This document shows positions 42,157 to 50,952 of a stretch of DNA of 64,000 nucleotides, piece by piece. The DNA lies in assembly GCA_023229525.1 (NCBI GenBank), contig JALNZC010000003.1, forward strand, positions 62,001-126,000. Direction: 5' to 3'. The position numbers and the translations under genes are program-made. The DNA comes from Bacteroidales bacterium. GTDB taxonomy: Bacteria > Bacteroidota > Bacteroidia > Bacteroidales > FEN-979. Numbering within the stretch: position 1 is the first letter of the stretch; each line of letters begins with the position of its first letter. Below the pieces are notes generated by a model, which worked only from the letters and a program-made list of their open reading frames with translations, was not told the origin of the DNA and searched no databases.

Positions 42157-43947
42157 TTATGAATCCAGTTTAAGTACTGCCAGGAATGCTTTCTGTGGAA
42201 CCTCCACATTTCCGATTTGCCGCATGCGTTTCTTTCCCTTCTTTTGTTTTTCAAGCAATTTCCGTTTCCGTGTGATATCGCCGCCGTAACATTTGGCCGT
42301 AACATCCTTGCGAACTGCCTTCACGGTTTCCCGGGCTATAATTTTGGCGCCAATGGCTGCCTGAATGGCCACTTCATATTGCTGACGGGGAATATACTCT
42401 TTGAGTTTTTCACAGAACCGCCGACCGAAATCATAGGCATTATTCCGGGTGATAAGCGACGAAAGTGCATCGACAATATCACCGTTGAGCAGGATGTCGA
42501 GTTTGACCAGATCGGCGGTTTGCCATCCGGAAGGGTAATAATCGAAGGAGGCATATCCCTTGGAAATACTTTTCAACCGGTCGTAAAAATCGAAGACAAT
42601 TTCACCGAGAGGTAATTCAACTGTGAGCTCAATCCGGTCGGTGGTGATATAAACCTGGTTTTTCAATAAACCGCGTTTCCCTACGCAGAGGGTCATGATC
42701 GCCCCTATATATTCCGATTTAGTGATGATGTTTGCCGTGATGCACGGTTCTTCAATTTTTTCAATGTAATTGGGTTCAGGCAGTCCGGAAGGATTATAAA
42801 CATTGAGTACTTCACCTTTTGTGGTATACACTTTATAGGATACGTTGGGCACCGTGGTGATTACATCCATATCGAATTCACGGTCAAGCCTTTCCTGGAT
42901 GATCTCCATGTGGAGCAATCCCAGGAATCCGCAACGGAATCCAAAACCAAGGGCAGCCGAGGCTTCGGGCTCAAAGGTCAGCGAAGCATCATTGAGGTGC
43001 AGTTTTTCCAATGAATCTCGCAGTTCTTCGTATTCATCGGCATCGGTGGGGTAAATTCCCGCGAATACCATCGGTTTTACGCCACGGAACCCAGCTACTA
43101 CGGATGTACAGGAATTTTCCACGTGGGTGATGGTATCCCCCATCTGAACCTCTTTGCTGTTCTTGATACCGGAGATGATATATCCGACATCGCCGGTTCG
43201 CACAGTGTTGCGGGGCTCAGGTTTCAGCCGTAATATCCCGACTTCATCGGCATAATAATCCATCCCCGTTGCTACAAATTTTACATGATCACCCTTGCTG
43301 ATTGATCCCTGGAAAACCCGGAAGTAAGCAACTATGCCCCGGAATGGATTGAACAACGAATCAAAAATCACGGCCTGCAACGGGGCATCGGGATCGCCTA
43401 TAGGAGAAGGAATTCGGGTAATAATGGCGTAAAGCACTTCGTCAATCCCAATTCCCATCTTAGCGCTGACCGTCAGGATTTCCCCTCGGTCGCAACCCAG
43501 CAAATCCACGATCTGGTCTTTTACTTCTTCCACCATGGCGGCATCCATGTCTATTTTATTGAGCACCGGAATAATGGTCAGATTATGCTCAATTGCCAGA
43601 TAAAGGTTCGAAATGGTTTGTGCCTGGATACCTTGTGTTGCATCCACCACCAATAAAGCGCCTTCACATGCAGCGATGGCTCTTGAAACTTCGTACGAAA
43701 AATCAACATGGCCGGGGGTATCAATCAAGTTCAGGATATATTCCTGTTCCTCATGACGATAATTCATCTGGATTGCATGACTTTTAATGGTAATTCCGCG
43801 TTCGCGCTCCAGTTCCATGTCGTCGAGTACCTGCTCCCGTGAATCGCGCTCCGAAACCGTATCTGTCCATTGTAATAACCGATCGGCAAGAGTTGATTTC
43901 CCGTGATCTATGTGGGCGATAATGCAAAAGTTGCGTAAATTTTTCAT
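42157..43947 (-). CDS. lepA: Elongation factor 4 (LepA GTPase)
   Basis: A 596-residue ribosome-bound GTPase. G1 is AHIDHGKST (11-19), G2/G3 include RERGITIKSHAI and DTPGHVDF, G4 is NKID. The LepA-specific C-terminal domain (about 400-596) has AKCYGGDITRKRKLLEKQKKG split across it and ends in the RMRQIGNVEVPQKAF segment. Length matches the family. EF4 is thought to promote back-translocation or ribosome biogenesis under stress. The ATG at 43947 lies only five bases after a TATCTTTG, so the transcript may be leaderless. A heptamer array lies upstream. Confidence 0.96.
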   Translation of the reverse strand: MKNLRNFCIIAHIDHGKSTLADRLLQWTDTVSERDSREQVLDDMELERERGITIKSHAIQMNYRHEEQEYILNLIDTPGHVDFSYEVSRAIAACEGALLVVDATQGIQAQTISNLYLAIEHNLTIIPVLNKIDMDAAMVEEVKDQIVDLLGCDRGEILTVSAKMGIGIDEVLYAIITRIPSPIGDPDAPLQAVIFDSLFNPFRGIVAYFRVFQGSISKGDHVKFVATGMDYYADEVGILRLKPEPRNTVRTGDVGYIISGIKNSKEVQMGDTITHVENSCTSVVAGFRGVKPMVFAGIYPTDADEYEELRDSLEKLHLNDASLTFEPEASAALGFGFRCGFLGLLHMEIIQERLDREFDMDVITTVPNVSYKVYTTKGEVLNVYNPSGLPEPNYIEKIEEPCITANIITKSEYIGAIMTLCVGKRGLLKNQVYITTDRIELTVELPLGEIVFDFYDRLKSISKGYASFDYYPSGWQTADLVKLDILLNGDIVDALSSLITRNNAYDFGRRFCEKLKEYIPRQQYEVAIQAAIGAKIIARETVKAVRKDVTAKCYGGDITRKRKLLEKQKKGKKRMRQIGNVEVPQKAFLAVLKLDS

Positions 43948-43952
43948 TGACG

Positions 43953-43960
43953 CAAAGATA
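43953..43960 (-). promoter_or_regulatory. TATCTTTG -7-like element directly before lepA
   Basis: On the minus strand TATCTTTG ends five bases before the lepA ATG. No TTTG occurs at the expected -33 distance, where the heptamer array begins. If used, the transcript would start at or very near the start codon. Confidence 0.4.
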
Positions 43961-43974
43961 GAAAAAAAGAATTG

Positions 43975-44168
43975 ATGCAGGATACAAGATGCAGGATGCA
44001 GGATGTTGGATGTTGGATACTGGATAAATCTAAAATCTAAAATCTAAAATTTAAAATTTAAAATCGTATATCGCAAATCGTATATCGCAAATCGCAAATC
44101 GTATATCGTATATCGCAAATCGTATATCGTATATCGCAAATCGTATATCGTATATCGTAAACCGTAAA
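43975..44168. repeat. Composite heptamer array (GGATGCA, AAATCTA, TATATCG units)
   Basis: Three successive blocks have a period of seven: CAGGATA/GGATGTT units (43975-44025), AAATCTA/AAATTTA units (44025-44063) and TATATCG/CAAATCG units (44063-44166). It separates lepA from the reconstructed stop of the gliding-associated gene at 44169. It is also open in the frameshifted frame of that gene, encoding FAIYDIR repeats. Confidence 0.9.
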
Positions 44169-46777
44169 TTATCTAAGTATAGTGAGGCTTCCCTGGATAG
44201 ATCGCTTGATTGTTCCTGTGAGGGTGATTTCAAACACATCGCAAACAAAAAAATAGGTTCCGTCGCTGCAGGCTGGTTGGTCGTTTTATCTTTCCCATCC
44301 CAGTTGATATCGGGGTCGTTGGTTTCAAAAACCATCCTGCCCCACCGGTCAAAAATCTTCAAATTGATTTCACTGACCGAAGTGTAAGGGAATGGATGAA
44401 ACAGATCGTTGAAACCATCTCCATTGGGACTGAAGACATTCGGCAGAGTGTATACCGGACAAGCTGTATAATCCACACATACGATATTGCCCATCGAACT
44501 CCGGTTGCCAACCGAATCAATGGCGATTACACCATAACAACCGACAATTGACTGAGGCGGTTTGTGAATATACACCGTGTCTTTTTGATTAAGCAGCGAA
44601 TCGATAAGTGCCAGATTTGCAGTAGAGGATGAATAATAGATATAATATTTGGATATGTCACGCTGACACGTATCGGCTGGAATGGTCCACGTAAGAATAT
44701 TGGTTGATTCCTTGCAATCGGTAATAACGGAGAGCAAAGGAGGACAGGGAGGAATGTTATCAACAGGAATACCGCAATTTTCCTGTGAGTAATTGATGAT
44801 CGGATCGACGAACCCGGTACCCGAGTATTTCCCAAAACTTTTTATCCTATAGCAATAGGTCAATCCGTTCACCAGCCCTTTGTCATTGAACGATGGAACC
44901 AAACTTGTCCCTACCGAATCGAATACGGAAGCACCGGGATTTTTCCGGTAGATAACAAACCGGAGGTTGGTCCAGGGAACATCGTTTGTCCATCTAAGTT
45001 TAAGGGTTTTATCCGTCGGGGTTATTGTGAGGTACATGGAGGAGGCAACCTGGGAAGAGCCTATGAGAAACCGGTTACCTGGCGAAAGGTTGTAAAGGTC
45101 AATCCTGTAACGGTATCCGAATTGCAATGTGTTCAGGAGCGTATCGGTATAAAGGGTATCGTTCAGTGAATTAAGAGAGTCGATCATGACAAACTGACCC
45201 GGGGTATCTGACCGGGACCGTGCAATGATGTATTTATACGGACCGTGGGCTTGTATCGTATCAATTTCAGTTGGTTTTGACCAGGCAACGAAGATTGATC
45301 CTGTGCTTTCGTTCGTGGTGTTGATGCTGACATTGGTGATCACCGCAACATCTTTTTTAAGTGCCGCACATGCTTCGTTTGATGCATGACTTTCGGCCAG
45401 ATCGGGATACCAGGCCACAACCAGGTAGCAGTATTTAATTCCTCTTATCAATCCATTACCCTTATTGTCGTCGAGGTATGTGGTGCGGGTGATATCACTA
45501 AATTCATCAATTTTGGTAAATCCGAGATACGGTGGAACACCGGTCTCGCAATATCCTGGTATATAGCCCGTGGAATCAGTTTTGCGATAGATTTTATACC
45601 CTGTGGCATTCTGGCAGGCATAGGGATCCCATGACAGGGTGATGGTATTTCCCATGGGAGTGGCAGTCAGATTTTCGGGAGGAGGGCCGATCACTTTTAT
45701 TTTAATCGATTTGATGGTTACAAGATTGACCGGACTGGCATCATCTTTAGCTTTGAAAAAAACCTGGTATGGCCGGTTTTGAACGTGGGCGCAAAGGGTA
45801 CTCCAGCGGAATATTGCCTGGACCTGTCCGTGACCCGTAGCCGGATTTGGTTCCATGGTTGCAGGACTGTTGGACAGAACCATGGGGCCACCGGTTCCGG
45901 TGAGTGTGATATTATTGCTGTCGGGGTCGTAGGAATGTACGGGAAAGCGCAGTGTTTTCCCGGCTTCCACACAGGTATCGCTTATCGAATCAATTACCGG
46001 AGGGTGATTGTTGCAGGCGATAATAATGATCTGCATGTCGCGCAACACGCTTCCGATCTTGACTCCATTTCTCCATTCCTCGATAAGGATCGCAATATTG
46101 TACTCTCCTTGCTGGATGGGGCTGTCCCAGACCAGATCGCCGGTTACCGGATCAAGGGTCAATGATTTTGAAGCTGCCGGATAGGTATATCCCGGAATTT
46201 CCAGACCCTGGGCCCCGCGGCATGGGACCAACCTGTAGGAAAGGCTGTCTCCATCGATATCGTAAGCGCCCGGATTGTGATAAAATGGTTGGTTCACGCA
46301 ACCATTGTCAATGGGAGGGAGGAGTAAAACCGGCGAATTATTGTAATCTCCCAAAAACGGATTGATGGTAAGCTCAGAGTAAATAAATAATGGAGTGTTG
46401 ATTGAATTCGGGATGTTCAGAATTCCGCCATTACGATTGGGATCTTCACAGGAAATAGTATAGGTGGCGGGTCCCGGAAAAGTGTGCGTGCCCTGATACC
46501 GGTTATAAGTAATATCGCCGGGCAGGTAAACCACTTCACGCCGCGCGATCTCTGAAGCATTTCCGTCACCCCAGTTAATCATTAGGTAATCCCGGTATGC
46601 ATTGGCCGGACTGGGTGTAAAAGTATAGGAGATAAGGGTGAATTCGTAAGTGAGTCCCGAAAGATGTTTGTACACTATTTCAGCGGCCCGCTGATGAGTG
46701 GCGAAAAGTGAAAAGGGACATACAACCGGAAAAAAAATCAGGGGAAATATCCATCGATAAATGAATCGTTGCAACAT
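44169..46777 (-). CDS. Surface protein with fibronectin-like domains and a gliding-associated C-terminal domain, frameshifted
   Basis: A secreted protein of about 870 residues with a signal peptide, an Asp/Gly-rich N-terminal part, PKD-like and fibronectin type III-like domains (about 370-790) and a CHU_C-type end (VFSPNGDGFNDLFHPFPY, FDRWGRMVFETND). The frame should end CSDGTYFFVCDVF, EITLTGTIKRSIQGSLTIL and Arg-stop at 44171..44169, but one base is missing near 44270-44271. As it stands the frame leaves this ending and reads through the adjacent heptamer array to about 44051. Either a real mutation or a sequencing error is possible. The T9SS type B tail needs the intact end for export. Confidence 0.8.
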
Positions 46778-46852
46778 GTCAGGTCCGTGTCATCGTAAGG
46801 CTCCGTCAAAAGTAATAATTTTCTATGCTCCGGTGCAGATATCCTGCCATTA

Positions 46853-46884
46853 TTTCAAATCATGCTGAATTTCAGCTAACTTTG
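46853..46884 (+). promoter_or_regulatory. Promoter of the rel gene
   Basis: TAACTTTG at 46877-46884 matches the -7 consensus. TTTC (46853-46856), one base off TTTG, lies 20 bases upstream. The rel ATG follows 27 bases after the -7 element. A divergent TACTTTTG (46814..46807) may serve the gliding-associated gene. Confidence 0.55.
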
Positions 46885-46911
46885 CAATCCATATCTAAAC
46901 TGTGAAGAGTG

Positions 46912-49134
46912 ATGTACCAACCCGATACGGACATTGAAAAACACGAGATACTGAAACGCTACCGGAACCTGCTCCATCTTTGGAAACCCAGGAATCCCGA
47001 AGATAAGAAAAGTGTTAAAAAAGCTTTCAAAATGGCGCTTGAAGCCCATAAGGATATGCGCCGGAAAAGCGGTGAACCTTACATTTATCATCCGCTAAGT
47101 GTTGCCACGATTGCTGCCGGTGAGATCGGTCTCGGTGCTACCTCCATTATCTGCGCATTGCTCCATGATGTTGTGGAGGATACTGAATATACGATAGAAG
47201 ATATTCGTGGCCTTTTTGGGGAAAAAGTAGCCGGGATTATCGATGGTCTGACCAAAATCAAAGGTATTTTTGATCAACGGACCGATTCGATACATGCCGA
47301 AAATTTCAAGAAAATCCTTCTTACTCTTTCCGATGATGTGCGTGTCATTCTGATTAAGCTGGCCGATCGACTTCATAACATGCGTACCCTCGATGCCCTG
47401 GCTCCCGAAAAACAGTTGAAGATATCATCTGAGACCATGTATCTATATGCCCCACTGGCCCATCGCCTTGGGTTACATGCCATTAAAAGCGAACTCGAAG
47501 ACCTGGCGCTTAAATACACCGAACCTCAGGTGTATGAATCCATCTTGCGTAAATTAAAAGAATCAGCCAAAGGCCGGTCACGCTTTGTCAACAAATTTAT
47601 TTATCCTATTAAAAAAGACCTGGCCGGGAAAGGTTTCAAATTTAGCATTTTTGCGAGGGAAAAATCAATTGCCGCCATCTGGCAGAAAATGCAGAAAAAA
47701 GAGGTGCCGTTTGACGAGATCTACGACATCTTTGCTATCCGGATCGTAATTGATTCACCGACAGAGACGGAAAAAACCGATTGCTGGAAAGTATATTCCG
47801 CCATTACTGATCATTACCGGCCCAATATGGATCGCTTGCGCGATTGGATTTCGATCCCCAAGGCCAACGGATACGAAGCCCTGCATACAACCGTTATGAG
47901 CCATACCGGGCAGTGGGTTGAAATTCAAATCCGCTCACGTCGTATGGATGAAATTGCCGAGAAAGGATATGCTGCGCACTGGAAGTACAAGGAATCGATG
48001 AACCTCAACAGTCAGCTCGATAACTGGCTTGATCGCATCAAAGAGATGATTGAAAGTCCTGATGCCGACGCACTATCCTTTATCGACGATGTGAAAGGAT
48101 ATTTTTTCCTCGACGAAATCTCAGTCTTTACGCCCCAGGGTGAATTGCGCACCTTACCGGCTAATTCCACAGTTCTTGATTTTGCTTATGCAATCCACAC
48201 TGAACTCGGTCATACTTGCATCGGAGCTAAAGTCGATAAAAAACTGACCCCGATAAACCAGGTTCTGAAAAACGGTCAGCAGGTTGAACTTATCACCTCA
48301 CGCAAACAATCCCCGAGGGAGGAATGGCTGAATTATGTTGTTACTACCCGTGCGAAAAGCAATATAAAACTGGCGGTCAGGCACGAAAAGAAAAAATTTT
48401 CCAAGCAGGGAAAAGATAAATTGGGTAAATGGTTCCTTCAGTTTGATATAGATTTTACCCAGGAGAACATCAGGAAATTTCTCGCCGCGAATAATTTCAG
48501 TAGCCTGATCGATCTTTACTTTGCAGCGGCACAGGATAAAATAGGGCTGAAAGATGTGAAGATTTTTGCTGCATCCAGTTTCCGGAATGGGTGGGTGAAT
48601 TATGTCAGTAAAAATAAATCCAGAAGGAAAACTGATCTTCCTACCGGTCTAAAACCATCAAAAGCTGAAATTCTCCAGGGAGGAACTGGTCAACACGTGG
48701 ATGGTACAAATGGACAGTTTGATTATGAAGTGGCAAACTGTTGTAACCCAATCCCCGGTGATGATGTTATAGGCCTGAAGGTATCGGAAACCTTGCCTGT
48801 CCGGATTCACCGTACCAAATGTCCCAAAGCACAGGAACAGATTTCTATGTTTGGGAACCGCATGATCAAACTGAACTGGATCAACCATGCCTCCATCTCT
48901 TATCTGACTGATATTAAAGTGACAGGACTGGATAGGCAGGGTTTGATCAATGAAATTACACGGATCATTTCCAATGAACTCAGCTTGAATATCAAATCAT
49001 TCTATATCGAAGCCCACGACGGGCTTACCGAAGGATCGATAACCCTGTATGTTCAGGATACTTCGATTCTGAATGACGCTCTTGCAAAACTGAAAAATGT
49101 CGACGGAATTATACATGTCACAAGAATTGATTAA
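46912..49134 (+). CDS. rel: Bifunctional (p)ppGpp synthetase/hydrolase (RelA/SpoT family)
   Basis: A 740-residue stringent-response enzyme. The HD hydrolase domain has YIYHPLSVA and H85-D86 in LLHDVVED, with KLADRLHNMRTL following. The synthetase domain (about 230-345) contains DIFAIRIVID and PKANGYEALHTTV. A TGS domain (about 400-460, ISVFTPQGELRTLP) and a C-terminal ACT domain (about 660-740) follow. Both catalytic centres look intact, so it should make and degrade ppGpp. The ATG at 46912 is preferred over the GTG just before it. The Fur-family and purA genes follow on the same strand. Confidence 0.95.
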   Translation: MYQPDTDIEKHEILKRYRNLLHLWKPRNPEDKKSVKKAFKMALEAHKDMRRKSGEPYIYHPLSVATIAAGEIGLGATSIICALLHDVVEDTEYTIEDIRGLFGEKVAGIIDGLTKIKGIFDQRTDSIHAENFKKILLTLSDDVRVILIKLADRLHNMRTLDALAPEKQLKISSETMYLYAPLAHRLGLHAIKSELEDLALKYTEPQVYESILRKLKESAKGRSRFVNKFIYPIKKDLAGKGFKFSIFAREKSIAAIWQKMQKKEVPFDEIYDIFAIRIVIDSPTETEKTDCWKVYSAITDHYRPNMDRLRDWISIPKANGYEALHTTVMSHTGQWVEIQIRSRRMDEIAEKGYAAHWKYKESMNLNSQLDNWLDRIKEMIESPDADALSFIDDVKGYFFLDEISVFTPQGELRTLPANSTVLDFAYAIHTELGHTCIGAKVDKKLTPINQVLKNGQQVELITSRKQSPREEWLNYVVTTRAKSNIKLAVRHEKKKFSKQGKDKLGKWFLQFDIDFTQENIRKFLAANNFSSLIDLYFAAAQDKIGLKDVKIFAASSFRNGWVNYVSKNKSRRKTDLPTGLKPSKAEILQGGTGQHVDGTNGQFDYEVANCCNPIPGDDVIGLKVSETLPVRIHRTKCPKAQEQISMFGNRMIKLNWINHASISYLTDIKVTGLDRQGLINEITRIISNELSLNIKSFYIEAHDGLTEGSITLYVQDTSILNDALAKLKNVDGIIHVTRID

Positions 49135-49148
49135 AAAATTTATTTTTA

Positions 49149-49181
49149 TTTGTTCTAAATAGTAACAAAATTGTATCTTTG
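49149..49181 (+). promoter_or_regulatory. Promoter of the Fur-family gene
   Basis: TTTG at 49149-49152 and TATCTTTG at 49174-49181 are 21 bases apart. The start codon is at 49198. This is a full consensus match with short AT-rich flanks, in the gap after rel. Confidence 0.7.
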
Positions 49182-49197
49182 AACTAAATTTCAAGTT

Positions 49198-49650
49198 ATG
49201 ATCAAAAAAGTTGCTGAAGATGCCTTTGAAAATGTACGCAAGGTTTTCACGGATTACCTCGAACGTCACGGCCATCGTAAAACCCCGGAACGGTACACCA
49301 TACTCCGTGAAATCTTTGCCACGGAAGGCCATTTTGATATTGAAACACTTTATATCAGGATGAAGAACCACAAATACCGGGTAAGCAGGGCCACACTTTA
49401 TAATACCATTGAATTATTGCTTGATTGCAGTCTTGTCACCAAGCATCAATTCGGTACAAACTATGCCCAGTTTGAAAAGTCAGCCCTGGTAACGCAACAT
49501 GATCATTTCATTTTTAACGATTCGGGTGAAGTTCTTGAATTTTACGATCCCCGTATAGAACAGATCAAACAGGATGTTGAAAAACGATTCAGCGTCCAGG
49601 TTACCCAATATGCACTTACTTTTTACGGTCAGTCAAAATCCAAGAAGTAA
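49198..49650 (+). CDS. Fur-family transcriptional regulator
   Basis: A 150-residue winged-helix regulator with HGHRKTPERYTILREIF (27-43 region) and the recognition segment RVSRATLYNTIELL (61-74). The dimerisation/metal domain has T-Q-H101-D102-H103, then NDSGEVLEFYDPRIE. No CxxC pairs are present, so the structural zinc site is absent or different. It could sense iron, zinc or peroxide; the sequence does not decide. It has its own promoter and lies ten bases before purA, so the two may be co-transcribed. Confidence 0.85.
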   Translation: MIKKVAEDAFENVRKVFTDYLERHGHRKTPERYTILREIFATEGHFDIETLYIRMKNHKYRVSRATLYNTIELLLDCSLVTKHQFGTNYAQFEKSALVTQHDHFIFNDSGEVLEFYDPRIEQIKQDVEKRFSVQVTQYALTFYGQSKSKK

Positions 49651-49659
49651 ACTCCGGTT

Positions 49660-50949
49660 ATGAAGGTTGATGTAATCCTGGGATTGCAGTGGGGAGATGA
49701 AGGGAAAGGGAAGATAGTCGATGTATTCACCCCGCGTTATAATATTATTGCCCGGTTTCAGGGCGGCCCGAATGCAGGCCATACCATCGAGTTTCAGGGC
49801 AAAAAGTTCGTCCTGCACACCATCCCTTCCGGAATTTTTCATCCCGCGACACAAAATGTGATCGGGAATGGTGTTATTATTGACCCCTTGATCCTGTACC
49901 GGGAATTGGACGAATTGCGTGAAGCCGGGATGAACCCCGAAGAAAACCTCATGGTATCGCGTCGGGCACATCTGATCCTTCCGTCACACCGCCTGCTCGA
50001 TGCCGCATTGGAAGCGCTGAAAGGCGCCGCAAAAATCGGTTCCACACTCAAAGGGATCGGACCTGCCTATACCGATAAATATGGCCGGAACGGGATACGC
50101 GTTGGAAATATCCTGGAGGCTGATTTCTCGGTCCGTTACCATCAGCTTAAGGAATCGCATCTCGGGATGATTAAAAACCTGGGTTTTGATACCTCTTTAT
50201 GTCTGTTCGATAAACTTTCGTTTGAAGCTTATGAAGAACAATGGTTGGAAGCTGTGAAACGGATGAAAACACTCAATATCATCGATAGCGAGATATTTAT
50301 CAATAAGTCGCTGGATGAAGGTAGGTCCGTTCTTGCTGAAGGAGCGCAGGGCACCATGCTCGATGTCGATTTCGGATCTTATCCATATGTAACCTCCTCC
50401 AATACTATTTCAGCCGGGGTTTGTTCCGGTCTGGGTATTGCCCCACAACGGATTGGAAATGTTTTCGGTATCTTCAAAGCTTATTGTACACGCGTAGGGA
50501 GCGGACCATTTCCAACCGAATTGCACGATAAGGATGGGGAAAAAATGCGCAGGCAAGGGAATGAATTCGGATCTACAACCGGCCGTCCGCGACGCTGTGG
50601 ATGGCTTGACCTGCCTGCCCTGAAATATGCCATCATGCTGAATGGTGTGAATAAACTTATCATGATGAAGGCCGATGTATTGAATGAGTTCCCGGTGATA
50701 AAAATCTGCACCAATTATCAACTGGAAAAGACTGTGATGGATGCTTATCCTTTTGAATCCGGTAACGGCAACTTTAAAATGGTATACCGGAAAATGAAAG
50801 GTTGGAAAGAATCGCTGGCACAATGCAGTTCGATACAAGACATCCCAACAGGACTGGCAGCTTACATAAAGTTTATCGAAAACTCTGTAGGTTTGCCCAT
50901 TGATATCGTATCCATCGGCCCCGATCGTTTACAAACCTTACAACGTTAA
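49660..50949 (+). CDS. purA: Adenylosuccinate synthetase
   Basis: A 429-residue enzyme of AMP synthesis (IMP + Asp + GTP to adenylosuccinate). It has the GDEGKGKIVD phosphate loop (12-21), QGGPNAGHTI, the GTLKGIGPAY-type segment, QGTMLDVDFGSYPYVTSSN and TTGRPRRCGWLD. The length matches the family. It follows the Fur-family gene on the same strand and ends three bases from the convergent infB stop. Confidence 0.96.
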   Translation: MKVDVILGLQWGDEGKGKIVDVFTPRYNIIARFQGGPNAGHTIEFQGKKFVLHTIPSGIFHPATQNVIGNGVIIDPLILYRELDELREAGMNPEENLMVSRRAHLILPSHRLLDAALEALKGAAKIGSTLKGIGPAYTDKYGRNGIRVGNILEADFSVRYHQLKESHLGMIKNLGFDTSLCLFDKLSFEAYEEQWLEAVKRMKTLNIIDSEIFINKSLDEGRSVLAEGAQGTMLDVDFGSYPYVTSSNTISAGVCSGLGIAPQRIGNVFGIFKAYCTRVGSGPFPTELHDKDGEKMRRQGNEFGSTTGRPRRCGWLDLPALKYAIMLNGVNKLIMMKADVLNEFPVIKICTNYQLEKTVMDAYPFESGNGNFKMVYRKMKGWKESLAQCSSIQDIPTGLAAYIKFIENSVGLPIDIVSIGPDRLQTLQR

Positions 50950-50952
50950 TCC

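Noticed and set aside
44051..44168. FAIYDIR-rich C-terminal extension of the gliding-associated protein
   Set aside because: It is the heptamer array read after a one-base frameshift; the correct frame ends at 44169 with the usual tail.
13349..44168. CRISPR arrays
   Set aside because: Units are 7-8 bases without spacers of unique sequence and no cas gene is present.
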